Source of the DNA: an uncultured Coriobacteriaceae bacterium
GTDB lineage: Bacteria > Actinomycetota > Coriobacteriia > Coriobacteriales > QAMH01
Direction of reading: 5' to 3'
Length of the DNA stretch: 7,479 bases
NCBI GenBank assembly: GCA_902796975.1
Contig: CADBRF010000146.1
Location: 1 to 7,479 of the forward strand
Within the stretch, counting starts at the first letter, position 1. Each line of letters opens with the position of its first letter. The translations under genes and the position numbers were made by a program. The notes beneath the pieces were generated by a model. The model did no database searches and was not told the origin of the DNA. It saw nothing but the letters and a program-made list of their open reading frames with translations. Shown piece by piece: positions 1-5,541 of the stretch.

Positions 1-41
1 TATGTAATCCAGCTATTACTTTCTTGAGAAAGGGAACATAC

Positions 42-1289
42 ATGGCAAGTGAAATCAAGGATATTAGCCTCGCGGAATCCGGTCTCCGCAAGATCGAGTG
101 GGTGCGCCGTAACTGCCCCCTTCTCACCATGCTCCACGACGAGTTCGAGCAGACTAAGCCCTTCGCGGGAAAGAAGATCGCACTCTCAGTGCACCTTGAG
201 GCCAAAACAGCCTATCTCTGCCTAGCTCTGGCAGCAGGTGGCGCCGAGATGTATGTGACGGGCTCGAACCCGCTTTCCACCCAGGACGACGTCGCCGCAG
301 CCCTCGTGCATGAAGGTCTCGAGGTCCACGCCTGGCACGGGGTGACCGACGAAGAGTACAACCGCCACGTGCGCGCAGTCCTGGAATGCGGCCCCAACAT
401 CATCATCGATGATGGCGGCGACCTCGTTCACATGATGCACACCGAGCTCACCGATCTCATCCCCGGCGTTATCGGCGGCTGCGAGGAGACTACGACGGGA
501 ATCATCCGTCTCGAGGCCATGAACCGCGAGGGTAAGCTCCGCTTCCCCATGATCCGCGTCAACAATGCCCAGATGAAGCATTTCTTCGACAACCGCTATG
601 GCACCGGTCAGTCAGTTTGGGACGGCATCAACCGCACCACGAACCTCATCGTCGCTGGGAAGATCGTCGTCGTAGCAGGTTATGGCTGGTGCGGCAAGGG
701 CGTTGCCATGCGCGCCAAGGGCTTTGGCGCTCGCGTCATCGTGACCGAGGTCGACCCGGTCAAGGCAATCGAGGCAGTCATGGACGGGTTCGATGTCATG
801 CCCATGGCGGAAGCTGCCAAGGTCGGCGATTTCTTCGTTACCGTCACCGGCTGCAACAAGGTCATCGACGAGGAGGACTTCGCCAATCTCAAGGACGGCG
901 CCATCCTCTGCAACGCCGGTCATTTCGACTGCGAAATCGACATGGCACGTCTTCGCGAGCTGGCAACCGAGACAGCACCCATGCGCGACAACATCATGGG
1001 CTACAAGCTTCCCACAGGCAATTGGGTCTACGTGCTGGGCGAAGGCCGTCTCGTGAACCTTGCTTGCGGCGATGGGCATCCTGCCGAAATCATGGACATG
1101 TCCTTCGCCATCCAGGCGCTTTCCGCAAAATATCTCGTGGAACACGAAGGCCAGATTGATAGCATGCTCATCGATGTGCCCGAAGAGGTAGACCGCGAAG
1201 TTGCCGAGAAGAAGCTCGCCTTCCTCGGGAAGAGTATCGACACGCTCACCCCCGAGCAGGAGAAGTACCTGACCGAATCCGGCCTCTAG
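42..1289 (+). CDS. ahcY: S-adenosylhomocysteine hydrolase family, short Thermotoga/methanogen type; possibly S-inosylhomocysteine hydrolase
   Basis: NAD-dependent cytosolic hydrolase that splits the S-ribosylhomocysteine thioether of SAH (or its inosyl analogue) into nucleoside and homocysteine, relieving inhibition of methyltransferases. The 415-residue product has DDGGD (residues 123-127), EETTTG (148-153), K179 with D183-N184 (human K186, D190, N191), the NAD loop GYGWCGKG (213-220), NAGHFD (291-296) and GDGHP (343-347). It lacks the roughly 40-residue insert and the C-terminal Lys/Tyr tail of the longer bacterial and animal enzymes, as Thermotoga and methanogen proteins do. The adenine-reading segment is HLEAK (51-55): Glu53 and Lys55 stand where the usual enzyme has Thr and Glu, which hints at a 6-oxopurine substrate. 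The ATG at 42 is chosen because AGAAAGGG lies 7 nt upstream; an in-frame TTG at 24 would put that site inside the gene. Family assignment is very secure; substrate is not. Confidence 0.95.
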   Translation: MASEIKDISLAESGLRKIEWVRRNCPLLTMLHDEFEQTKPFAGKKIALSVHLEAKTAYLCLALAAGGAEMYVTGSNPLSTQDDVAAALVHEGLEVHAWHGVTDEEYNRHVRAVLECGPNIIIDDGGDLVHMMHTELTDLIPGVIGGCEETTTGIIRLEAMNREGKLRFPMIRVNNAQMKHFFDNRYGTGQSVWDGINRTTNLIVAGKIVVVAGYGWCGKGVAMRAKGFGARVIVTEVDPVKAIEAVMDGFDVMPMAEAAKVGDFFVTVTGCNKVIDEEDFANLKDGAILCNAGHFDCEIDMARLRELATETAPMRDNIMGYKLPTGNWVYVLGEGRLVNLACGDGHPAEIMDMSFAIQALSAKYLVEHEGQIDSMLIDVPEEVDREVAEKKLAFLGKSIDTLTPEQEKYLTESGL

Positions 1290-1296
1290 ACCAGCC

Positions 1297-1331
1297 AACC
1301 TGCCACTTTCTCCTGCGACCTTTGGCAGGTT
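1297..1331 (+). terminator. Inverted repeat just after ahcY, possible weak or factor-dependent terminator
   Basis: Starting 8 nt after the ahcY stop, AACCTGCCA (1297-1305) pairs perfectly with TGGCAGGTT (1323-1331) across a 17-nt loop. A second CCTGC (1312-1316) in the loop can pair with the same GCAGG (1325-1329), giving a competing shorter hairpin. No T-tract follows, so it is not a canonical intrinsic terminator. It could protect the 3' end, act with Rho, or be regulatory. Confidence 0.4.
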
Positions 1332-1571
1332 ATCGAAGACAAGACGTCAGGGATGCACTTGAAATGCGGCATAGAGGATGCGGTCTCAAGCAAGGTCGTC
1401 ACCCGATGCGTCCTTCAGCTTAAACCAGCTCAGAGGACTCGCGCTACGCGCTCAGACATCTCTTCGCTCCCGGTTTCGCTTCCGGACGCATCATCCTCCA
1501 ATTGCTTGGCCCACATCCTCAATGTCGCGTCCTCGGGTATGTTACGTCGCGCATGAAATGAAAGGAATGCA
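1332..1571. other. Non-coding gap between ahcY and deoD with inverted repeats
   Basis: No credible gene is seen; the short open frames here have no ribosome-binding site and no recognisable protein. GATGCGTCC (1405-1413) is perfectly complementary to GGACGCATC (1484-1492). Between them, CGCG (1440-1443) and CGCG (1447-1450) can close over a CTA loop, so a nested hairpin is possible on either strand. I see no convincing -35/-10 pair for deoD. The pieces do not match a purine, SAM or SAH riboswitch that I can recognise. AAAGGA at 1561-1566 serves deoD. Confidence 0.5.
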
Positions 1572-2276
1572 ATGCCCACACCGCATAACACCGCACAGCC
1601 GGATCAGATAGCCAGGACTGTTCTCATGCCGGGCGATCCGCTTCGCTCCGAATTCATCGCGAAGAACTTTCTCGAGAACGCGCAGCTCGTGAATGATGTG
1701 CGCGGCGTCCATGGCTACACCGGCACCTATCAGGGAACGCCTGTGACCGTCATGGCCAGCGGCATGGGCATGCCCAGCATTGGCATCTACTCCTACGAGC
1801 TCTTCAAGTTCTACGATGTCGAGAATATCATCCGCGTGGGCTCCGCTGGCAGCTATCTGCCCGACCTCAAGCTCTTCGACGTCGTGCTCGCCACAGCTTC
1901 GTGGAGCGACTCGAGCTTCGCTCAGACGCAGTCGGGCGATATGGATGACGTGCAGTTTCCCTCTCCCACTCTCAATGCAAGAGTCGAGGCAAGCGCCGAG
2001 AAACTGGGCATTCCCCTCTACAGGGGAACTCTCCATTCCTCCGATATTTTCTATGCGGACACGCCTGATTACGTGACCAACGCCCGCGATATCCATGACT
2101 GCTGCTGCGTGGAGATGGAGAGCTTCGCCCTCTTCCACAATGCGAAAGTGCTCGGGAAGAACGCATCCTGCTTGCTTACAATCTCCAACAGCTTCTTGAG
2201 TGACGAAGAAGCCACCCCTGAGCAGCGCGAAAAGAACTTCACCGATATGATGCGCATCGCTCTCGGGGCCATCTAG
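1572..2276 (+). CDS. deoD: Purine-nucleoside phosphorylase, hexameric DeoD type, with Asp-to-Asn change at the catalytic position
   Basis: Phosphorolyses purine (deoxy)nucleosides to free base and (deoxy)ribose 1-phosphate in the cytosol. The 234 residues match the family's usual length (about 235-240). Substrate-site residues line up with E. coli DeoD: H5 (His4), G21-D22 and R25 (phosphate site), R44 (Arg43, from the partner subunit), RVGSAG at 88-93 (Arg87, Ser90), VEME at 180-183 (Glu179-Glu181) and R219 (Arg217). The catalytic SD pair of the family reads S205-N206, so the Asp that protonates purine N7 is Asn (codon AAC at 2187-2189). Trimeric 6-oxopurine-specific PNPs also use Asn here, so preference for inosine/guanosine over adenosine is plausible. 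Three cysteines (177-179) sit just before VEME. The start has AAAGGA 5 nt upstream. It lies 282 nt downstream of ahcY on the same strand and could process the nucleoside that enzyme releases. Confidence 0.93.
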   Translation: MPTPHNTAQPDQIARTVLMPGDPLRSEFIAKNFLENAQLVNDVRGVHGYTGTYQGTPVTVMASGMGMPSIGIYSYELFKFYDVENIIRVGSAGSYLPDLKLFDVVLATASWSDSSFAQTQSGDMDDVQFPSPTLNARVEASAEKLGIPLYRGTLHSSDIFYADTPDYVTNARDIHDCCCVEMESFALFHNAKVLGKNASCLLTISNSFLSDEEATPEQREKNFTDMMRIALGAI

Positions 2277-2296
2277 CACTGAGGTCCAGCAAATGC

Positions 2297-2334
2297 AAAG
2301 ACGGCAGACGCGCAGATGCGCCCGCCGTCTTTTT
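2297..2334 (+). terminator. Intrinsic terminator after deoD, probably bidirectional
   Basis: AAAGACGGC (2297-2305) pairs with GCCGTCTTT (2324-2332), with an inner GCGC/GCGC helix (2310-2313, 2318-2321) over an AGAT loop. The right arm runs into five consecutive T residues (2330-2334). It starts 20 nt after the deoD stop and lies 27 bp from the stop of the convergent C-S lyase gene. On the other strand the stem is followed by a broken T-run, so it probably ends both transcripts. Confidence 0.88.
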
Positions 2335-2360
2335 CATATCTGCGAATTCTCTGCCCGCGT

Positions 2361-3566
2361 CTAATTGAGCACGTAGTTCTCTATGCGGTTGAAAGCCTCC
2401 TCGATGCGTGAGAGCGGAGAAGCGAGATTCATGCGTATGTGTGTGGGACCGTGGAAATGGCGGCCATCCTGCCAGCCAACACCCACATCCCAGCCGGCAT
2501 GGAGCACGTCGTCGAGCGTCTTGCCCGTTTGGTTCAGGTATTCCCTGAAATCGAGGAAGAGCATGTAGGTGCCCTGGGGCATAGCAGCCGAAACACCGGG
2601 CATCTTCTGCTCGATTTGATTGAGGGCAAAGCGCGCATTGCCCTCGAGAACCCGATTGAGCTCGCCCACCCATTCGCGTCCCTCGGGCGTGTAAGCCCCG
2701 ATGAGCGCATGCATAGAGAGCACGTTCATCTCGTTGTAGTGGGTCTTTGAAGCGTGCTTCTCGATAAGATGGCGAAGCGTATCGTTATAGATGACGTGAT
2801 AGCTGCCTATGAGACCGGCGAGATTGAAGGTTTTTGACGGCGCATAGGCGGCCACCACATGCTGGCGTGCCCAGGCATTGACCGATTGCAGTGGGATGTG
2901 TTTGTTGCCCTCGAAGACGATATCTGCCCAGATTTCATCGCAGATGACGGTGACCTCGTTTGCCTCGAACACCGCGAGCGCCCGTTTTAGCTCCTCGCGC
3001 TCCCAAACTCTGCCTGTGGGGTTATGCGGGGAGCAGAAGATGGCCACACGCACGTGGTTCGCCTTGATCTTGGCATCCATGTCCTCGTAATCCATCCGCC
3101 AGATCCCCTCCTCGTCGCGGTAGAGGGGGCTGAACACGCAGTGGCGGTCAAGACCTTCGATATCCGCATGAAAACCCAGGTACATGGGACTGTGGACGAG
3201 GATGCCCTCGCCCGGCGTGGTGAGCGTCTGAACTGCGCTCGTGATAAACCCATGGACACCGTTCTCGTAGCCAATATGCTCACGCTCAAGCCCCGGGCAG
3301 CTTGCCCCACGCCACTTGATGATGGCGTCGAAATAGGCCTCGCTCGGAGCGAAATAACCGAAGGCAGGGTGTTCAGCGCGCTCAATAATGGACTTGGTAA
3401 CGCCCGGGAAGGTGGGGAAGTTCATATCCGCCACCCAGAGCGGAATGAAGTCGAAGCCCTCTTTAGGAGGCGTGGGGATAGAATCCCAGGCAGTGCTGCC
3501 AATGCTATCGAAAGCCATGGCATCATGCCCGCGGCGCTCCATAATGCTCGTGAAATCGTATTCCAT
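2361..3566 (-). CDS. patB: MalY/PatB-family PLP-dependent C-S lyase (cystathionine beta-lyase-like aminotransferase fold)
   Basis: Fold-type I PLP enzyme of the class I/II aminotransferase superfamily. MalY/PatB members cleave the C-S bond of cystathionine, cysteine or related conjugates, giving pyruvate, ammonia and a thiol (homocysteine from cystathionine). The 401-residue length is normal. Visible markers in order: PLWVADMNF (42-50), FGYF (69-72), SPHNPTGRVW (179-188) with the PLP-ring Asn182, CDEIWAD (209-215) with Asp210, SKTFNLAGL (244-252) with the PLP lysine K245, and HIRMN (376-380), whose Arg378 should bind the substrate carboxylate. The family's ADMDF reads ADMNF. No signal peptide, so cytosolic. 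The start has GAGG 7 nt upstream. It is transcribed alone, converging on deoD and following argG after a terminator. A role in methionine synthesis, supplying homocysteine alongside ahcY, fits, but sulfur-amino-acid degradation is equally possible; exact substrate unknown. Confidence 0.88.
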   Translation of the reverse strand: MEYDFTSIMERRGHDAMAFDSIGSTAWDSIPTPPKEGFDFIPLWVADMNFPTFPGVTKSIIERAEHPAFGYFAPSEAYFDAIIKWRGASCPGLEREHIGYENGVHGFITSAVQTLTTPGEGILVHSPMYLGFHADIEGLDRHCVFSPLYRDEEGIWRMDYEDMDAKIKANHVRVAIFCSPHNPTGRVWEREELKRALAVFEANEVTVICDEIWADIVFEGNKHIPLQSVNAWARQHVVAAYAPSKTFNLAGLIGSYHVIYNDTLRHLIEKHASKTHYNEMNVLSMHALIGAYTPEGREWVGELNRVLEGNARFALNQIEQKMPGVSAAMPQGTYMLFLDFREYLNQTGKTLDDVLHAGWDVGVGWQDGRHFHGPTHIRMNLASPLSRIEEAFNRIENYVLN

Positions 3567-3582
3567 GTCTCAGCCTCGCTTC

Positions 3583-3607
3583 TATCGTGCGCTTTTCAAG
3601 CACGATA
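3583..3607. promoter_or_regulatory. Perfect inverted repeat in the patB leader, operator or leader hairpin
   Basis: TATCGTGC (3583-3590) and GCACGATA (3600-3607) form a perfect 8-bp inverted repeat with a 9-nt centre, 16 nt upstream of the patB start codon and downstream of its likely promoter. The dyad fits a dimeric repressor site or an RNA hairpin next to the ribosome-binding site. The regulator is not identifiable from the window. Confidence 0.45.
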
Positions 3608-3689
3608 CTAGCGGACTGGCAGCATTTGCGACGGTCCATCTGCCCAGCGGAAACCCGGTTCGCCTCTCGAACAACAAGAGAACAGGAAA

Positions 3690-3718
3690 TCTATAGTCGC
3701 GGCACCGCCTCAGTGCAA
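3690..3718 (-). promoter_or_regulatory. Predicted sigma-70-type promoter for patB
   Basis: Read on the minus strand, TTGCAC (3713-3718) and TATAGA (3690-3695) are separated by exactly 17 bp and each match the -35/-10 consensus at four of six positions. Transcription would start near 3683, giving a leader of about 115 nt that contains the 3583-3607 inverted repeat. The -35 box overlaps the end of the argG terminator T-tract. Confidence 0.55.
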
Positions 3719-3756
3719 AGAAACGCGCCCCCGAAGCACATGGCTTCAGAGGCGCG
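3717..3756 (-). terminator. Intrinsic terminator of the arg operon, after argG
   Basis: On the minus strand CGCGCC-TCT-GAAGC (3756-3743) pairs with GCTTC-GGG-GGCGCG (3737-3724) over a 5-nt loop, a 14-bp stem including two G-U pairs, followed by TTTCTTT (3723-3717). On the plus strand those G-U pairs become C-A mismatches and the T-tract is absent, so it works in one direction. It lies 46 nt after the argG stop. A smaller hairpin, GAAAC/GTTTC (3778-3791), sits between the two. Confidence 0.85.
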
Positions 3757-3802
3757 GAGCGTCTTAGCAAATGATGCGAAACCCTCGTTTCAGACGCAAA
3801 CC

Positions 3803-5026
3803 CTAGACGATACCGGGGAAGCCTTCCTCGGAACGATGCTTGGCCCAGACGCGGGTGGACAGGCCGTGGAGGTCGATGAAGCCCGCAGCGCTATCACGGT
3901 TGAAGGTGTCTGCCGCGTCGTAGGTTGCCAGACCGTAGTCGTAGAGTGAGTACTGGCTGCGACGACCGACCGTCACGCAGGACCCCTTGAAGAAGCGGAG
4001 GCGGACATCGCCGGTGACGAGCTGCTGCGTGGTGGAGCAGAAACCGTCGAGTGCTTCCTTGAGCGGAGAGAACCAGAGACCGTTGTAGACGAGCTCGGAC
4101 CACTTCTGCTCGACAATGGGCTTGAAGTGGAGCAGCTCGCGCTCGAGGCAAAGATCTTCGAGAGCCTTATGGGCCTGGATGATGGCAAGGGCGCCGGGCA
4201 CCTCATAGCACTCACGGCTCTTCACGCCGACAAGGCGGTTCTCAATCATGTCGACACGGCCAAAACCGTTGCGGCCGGCAATCTCGTTCATCTTGTAGAT
4301 GATATCGAGGAAGCTCATCTCCTCGCCATCGAGCGCGCAGGGAACACCGCTCTTGAAGGAAATGATGACATACTCGCCCTCGGCGGGAGCCTCGTAGCTG
4401 GAACGGGTCATGGTGTAGACGTCCTCAAGCGGCTCGTTCCACGGGTCCTCGAGCTCGCCGCACTCGATGGCACGGCCCCAGAGGTTGTCATCGATGGAGT
4501 ACGGGGACTCCTTGGTGGTGGGAACGGGGATGCCATGTGCCTTGGCGTAGTCCATCTCGTCGTTACGGGTGTGCAGGTCCCACTCACGGACCGGCGCGAT
4601 GACCTGGATATCGGGGTCGAGCGAGGTGATGGCGACCTCAAAGCGGACCTGGTCGTTGCCCTTGCCCGTGCAACCATGGGCGATGTACTTTGCACCGTAC
4701 TTGTGGGCAATCTCGACGAGGTTCTTTGAGATGACCGGGCGGGAAAGCGCGGAGACCATGGGGTACTTGTTCTCGTACATGCAGTTGGCGGCAAGCGCCT
4801 TGGTGAGGAAGTCGTTGACGAACTCCTCGCGCATATCGATGGCGAGAGCCTCGATGGCGCCAATCTTGAGTGCCTTGTTCTTGACGAACTCGAGGTCCTG
4901 GCGCTCCTGCCCGACGTCACCCGTCACCGCGATAACGTCGAGGTCCTTCTTCTCCATGAGCCACTGGATGCAGACGGAGGTGTCCAGACCACCCGAATAC
5001 GCCAGTACAACCTTATCTCTTGCCAT
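3803..5026 (-). CDS. argG: Argininosuccinate synthase
   Basis: Condenses citrulline and aspartate with ATP to argininosuccinate, AMP and pyrophosphate, the penultimate step of arginine synthesis; cytosolic homotetramer in the family. The 407 residues match the usual length of about 400. The N-terminal ATP-pyrophosphatase loop AYSGGLDTS spans residues 9-17, followed by TGDVGQ (35-40), SRPVISK (95-101), the substrate segment AHGCTGKGNDQVRFE (116-130) and the family signature from SPYSIDDNLWGR (174-185) to ELEDPW (191-196). The start has AGAAAGGA about 5 nt upstream. It lies 88 nt after argR on the same strand, so it is either the last gene of the arg operon or has its own promoter in that gap. 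A terminator follows at 3717-3756. argH, which follows argG in many actinobacterial clusters, is absent here. Confidence 0.97.
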   Translation of the reverse strand: MARDKVVLAYSGGLDTSVCIQWLMEKKDLDVIAVTGDVGQERQDLEFVKNKALKIGAIEALAIDMREEFVNDFLTKALAANCMYENKYPMVSALSRPVISKNLVEIAHKYGAKYIAHGCTGKGNDQVRFEVAITSLDPDIQVIAPVREWDLHTRNDEMDYAKAHGIPVPTTKESPYSIDDNLWGRAIECGELEDPWNEPLEDVYTMTRSSYEAPAEGEYVIISFKSGVPCALDGEEMSFLDIIYKMNEIAGRNGFGRVDMIENRLVGVKSRECYEVPGALAIIQAHKALEDLCLERELLHFKPIVEQKWSELVYNGLWFSPLKEALDGFCSTTQQLVTGDVRLRFFKGSCVTVGRRSQYSLYDYGLATYDAADTFNRDSAAGFIDLHGLSTRVWAKHRSEEGFPGIV

Positions 5027-5114
5027 TGTTTTCCTTTCTCACGCGGTGCTCGCTTGGAGCATCCCATTTATTCCCAAAACTTCGTTACGCGTGCTATGTG
5101 CAAGGACCCAGCGT
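5027..5114 (-). other. argR-argG intergenic gap, possible argG regulatory region
   Basis: The gap is long enough for a separate argG promoter, but I see no well-spaced -35/-10 pair. On the minus strand GAATAAAT (5073-5066) resembles one half of Gram-positive ARG boxes, without a clear second half. A weak 5-bp hairpin, TGCTC/GAGCA (5047-5061), lies before the argG ribosome-binding site. No terminator is visible after argR, so read-through from argR is expected. Confidence 0.35.
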
Positions 5115-5540
5115 TTATGCCATGAGCCCTTCCATGCGCGCCAGAAACTTCGAACCCGCCTCTTCGTCTGTGGCGATGACGAGAACGGTATCATCTCCCG
5201 CGATGGAACCGAGCACGTCAGAGTCACGGGCAGCGTCAATTGCCGCTGCTACGCTTGGAGCGGTACCCGGCTTGCAGAGGAGGACGACCTGGTTACCGCT
5301 TCTCCGAACGTCGGTCATTGCGGTCTTGCCGAGCGCTCTCAGCTGAAGGTCTTCCACGAGCACGTAGACGCCCGTGCCATCCTTCTGCAGCTCGAGGTCT
5401 GCGATATCGCGAGATACCGTCGCCTGGGTTGCCTTGAAGCCCTTCGCCTTCAGCGCGTCCACGATCTCCGCCTGCGTGCGCACCCCGCCGGCACGTACGA
5501 GGTCTCGGATTGCCTCGCGTCGATCATCACGAGTGGACAT
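5115..5540 (-). CDS. argR: Arginine repressor ArgR/AhrC
   Basis: Arginine-responsive DNA-binding regulator; family members form hexamers that bind ARG boxes and repress arginine synthesis genes when arginine is abundant. The 141 residues are typical (about 150). The N-terminal winged helix-turn-helix covers residues 1-70 and includes the recognition-helix signature QATVSRD (39-45). The C-terminal arginine-binding and oligomerisation domain contains PGTAPSVA (91-98) and GDDT (115-118), whose Asp pair corresponds to the arginine-contacting aspartates of E. coli ArgR. It starts 1 nt after the argF stop, with a G-rich stretch at the end of argF as its ribosome-binding site, so its translation is probably coupled to argF. 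Placement inside the operon implies autoregulation. Confidence 0.96.
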   Translation of the reverse strand: MSTRDDRREAIRDLVRAGGVRTQAEIVDALKAKGFKATQATVSRDIADLELQKDGTGVYVLVEDLQLRALGKTAMTDVRRSGNQVVLLCKPGTAPSVAAAIDAARDSDVLGSIAGDDTVLVIATDEEAGSKFLARMEGLMA

Positions 5541-5541
5541 C

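Noticed and set aside
24..41. Upstream in-frame TTG start for ahcY
   Set aside because: It would place the AGAAAGGG ribosome-binding site inside the gene and adds six residues not expected in the family; the ATG at 42 fits better.
612..1298. Long antisense open frame across ahcY (228 residues)
   Set aside because: It mirrors a strongly conserved gene and resembles no protein; GC-rich codon use leaves open antisense frames.
1332..1571. Purine, SAM or SAH riboswitch upstream of deoD
   Set aside because: Hairpins exist, but I could not match the conserved core of any of these classes.
1353..1611. Small open frames in the ahcY-deoD gap
   Set aside because: No ribosome-binding site, no recognisable domain and composition like read-through of non-coding DNA; one runs into deoD in another frame.
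1542..2279. Antisense open frame across deoD (245 residues)
   Set aside because: Shadow of deoD, whose active-site residues are clear on the + strand.
5066..5073. ARG box upstream of argG
   Set aside because: Only one half (GAATAAAT on the minus strand) resembles known Gram-positive ARG boxes; the symmetric half is missing, so it is not called as an operator.
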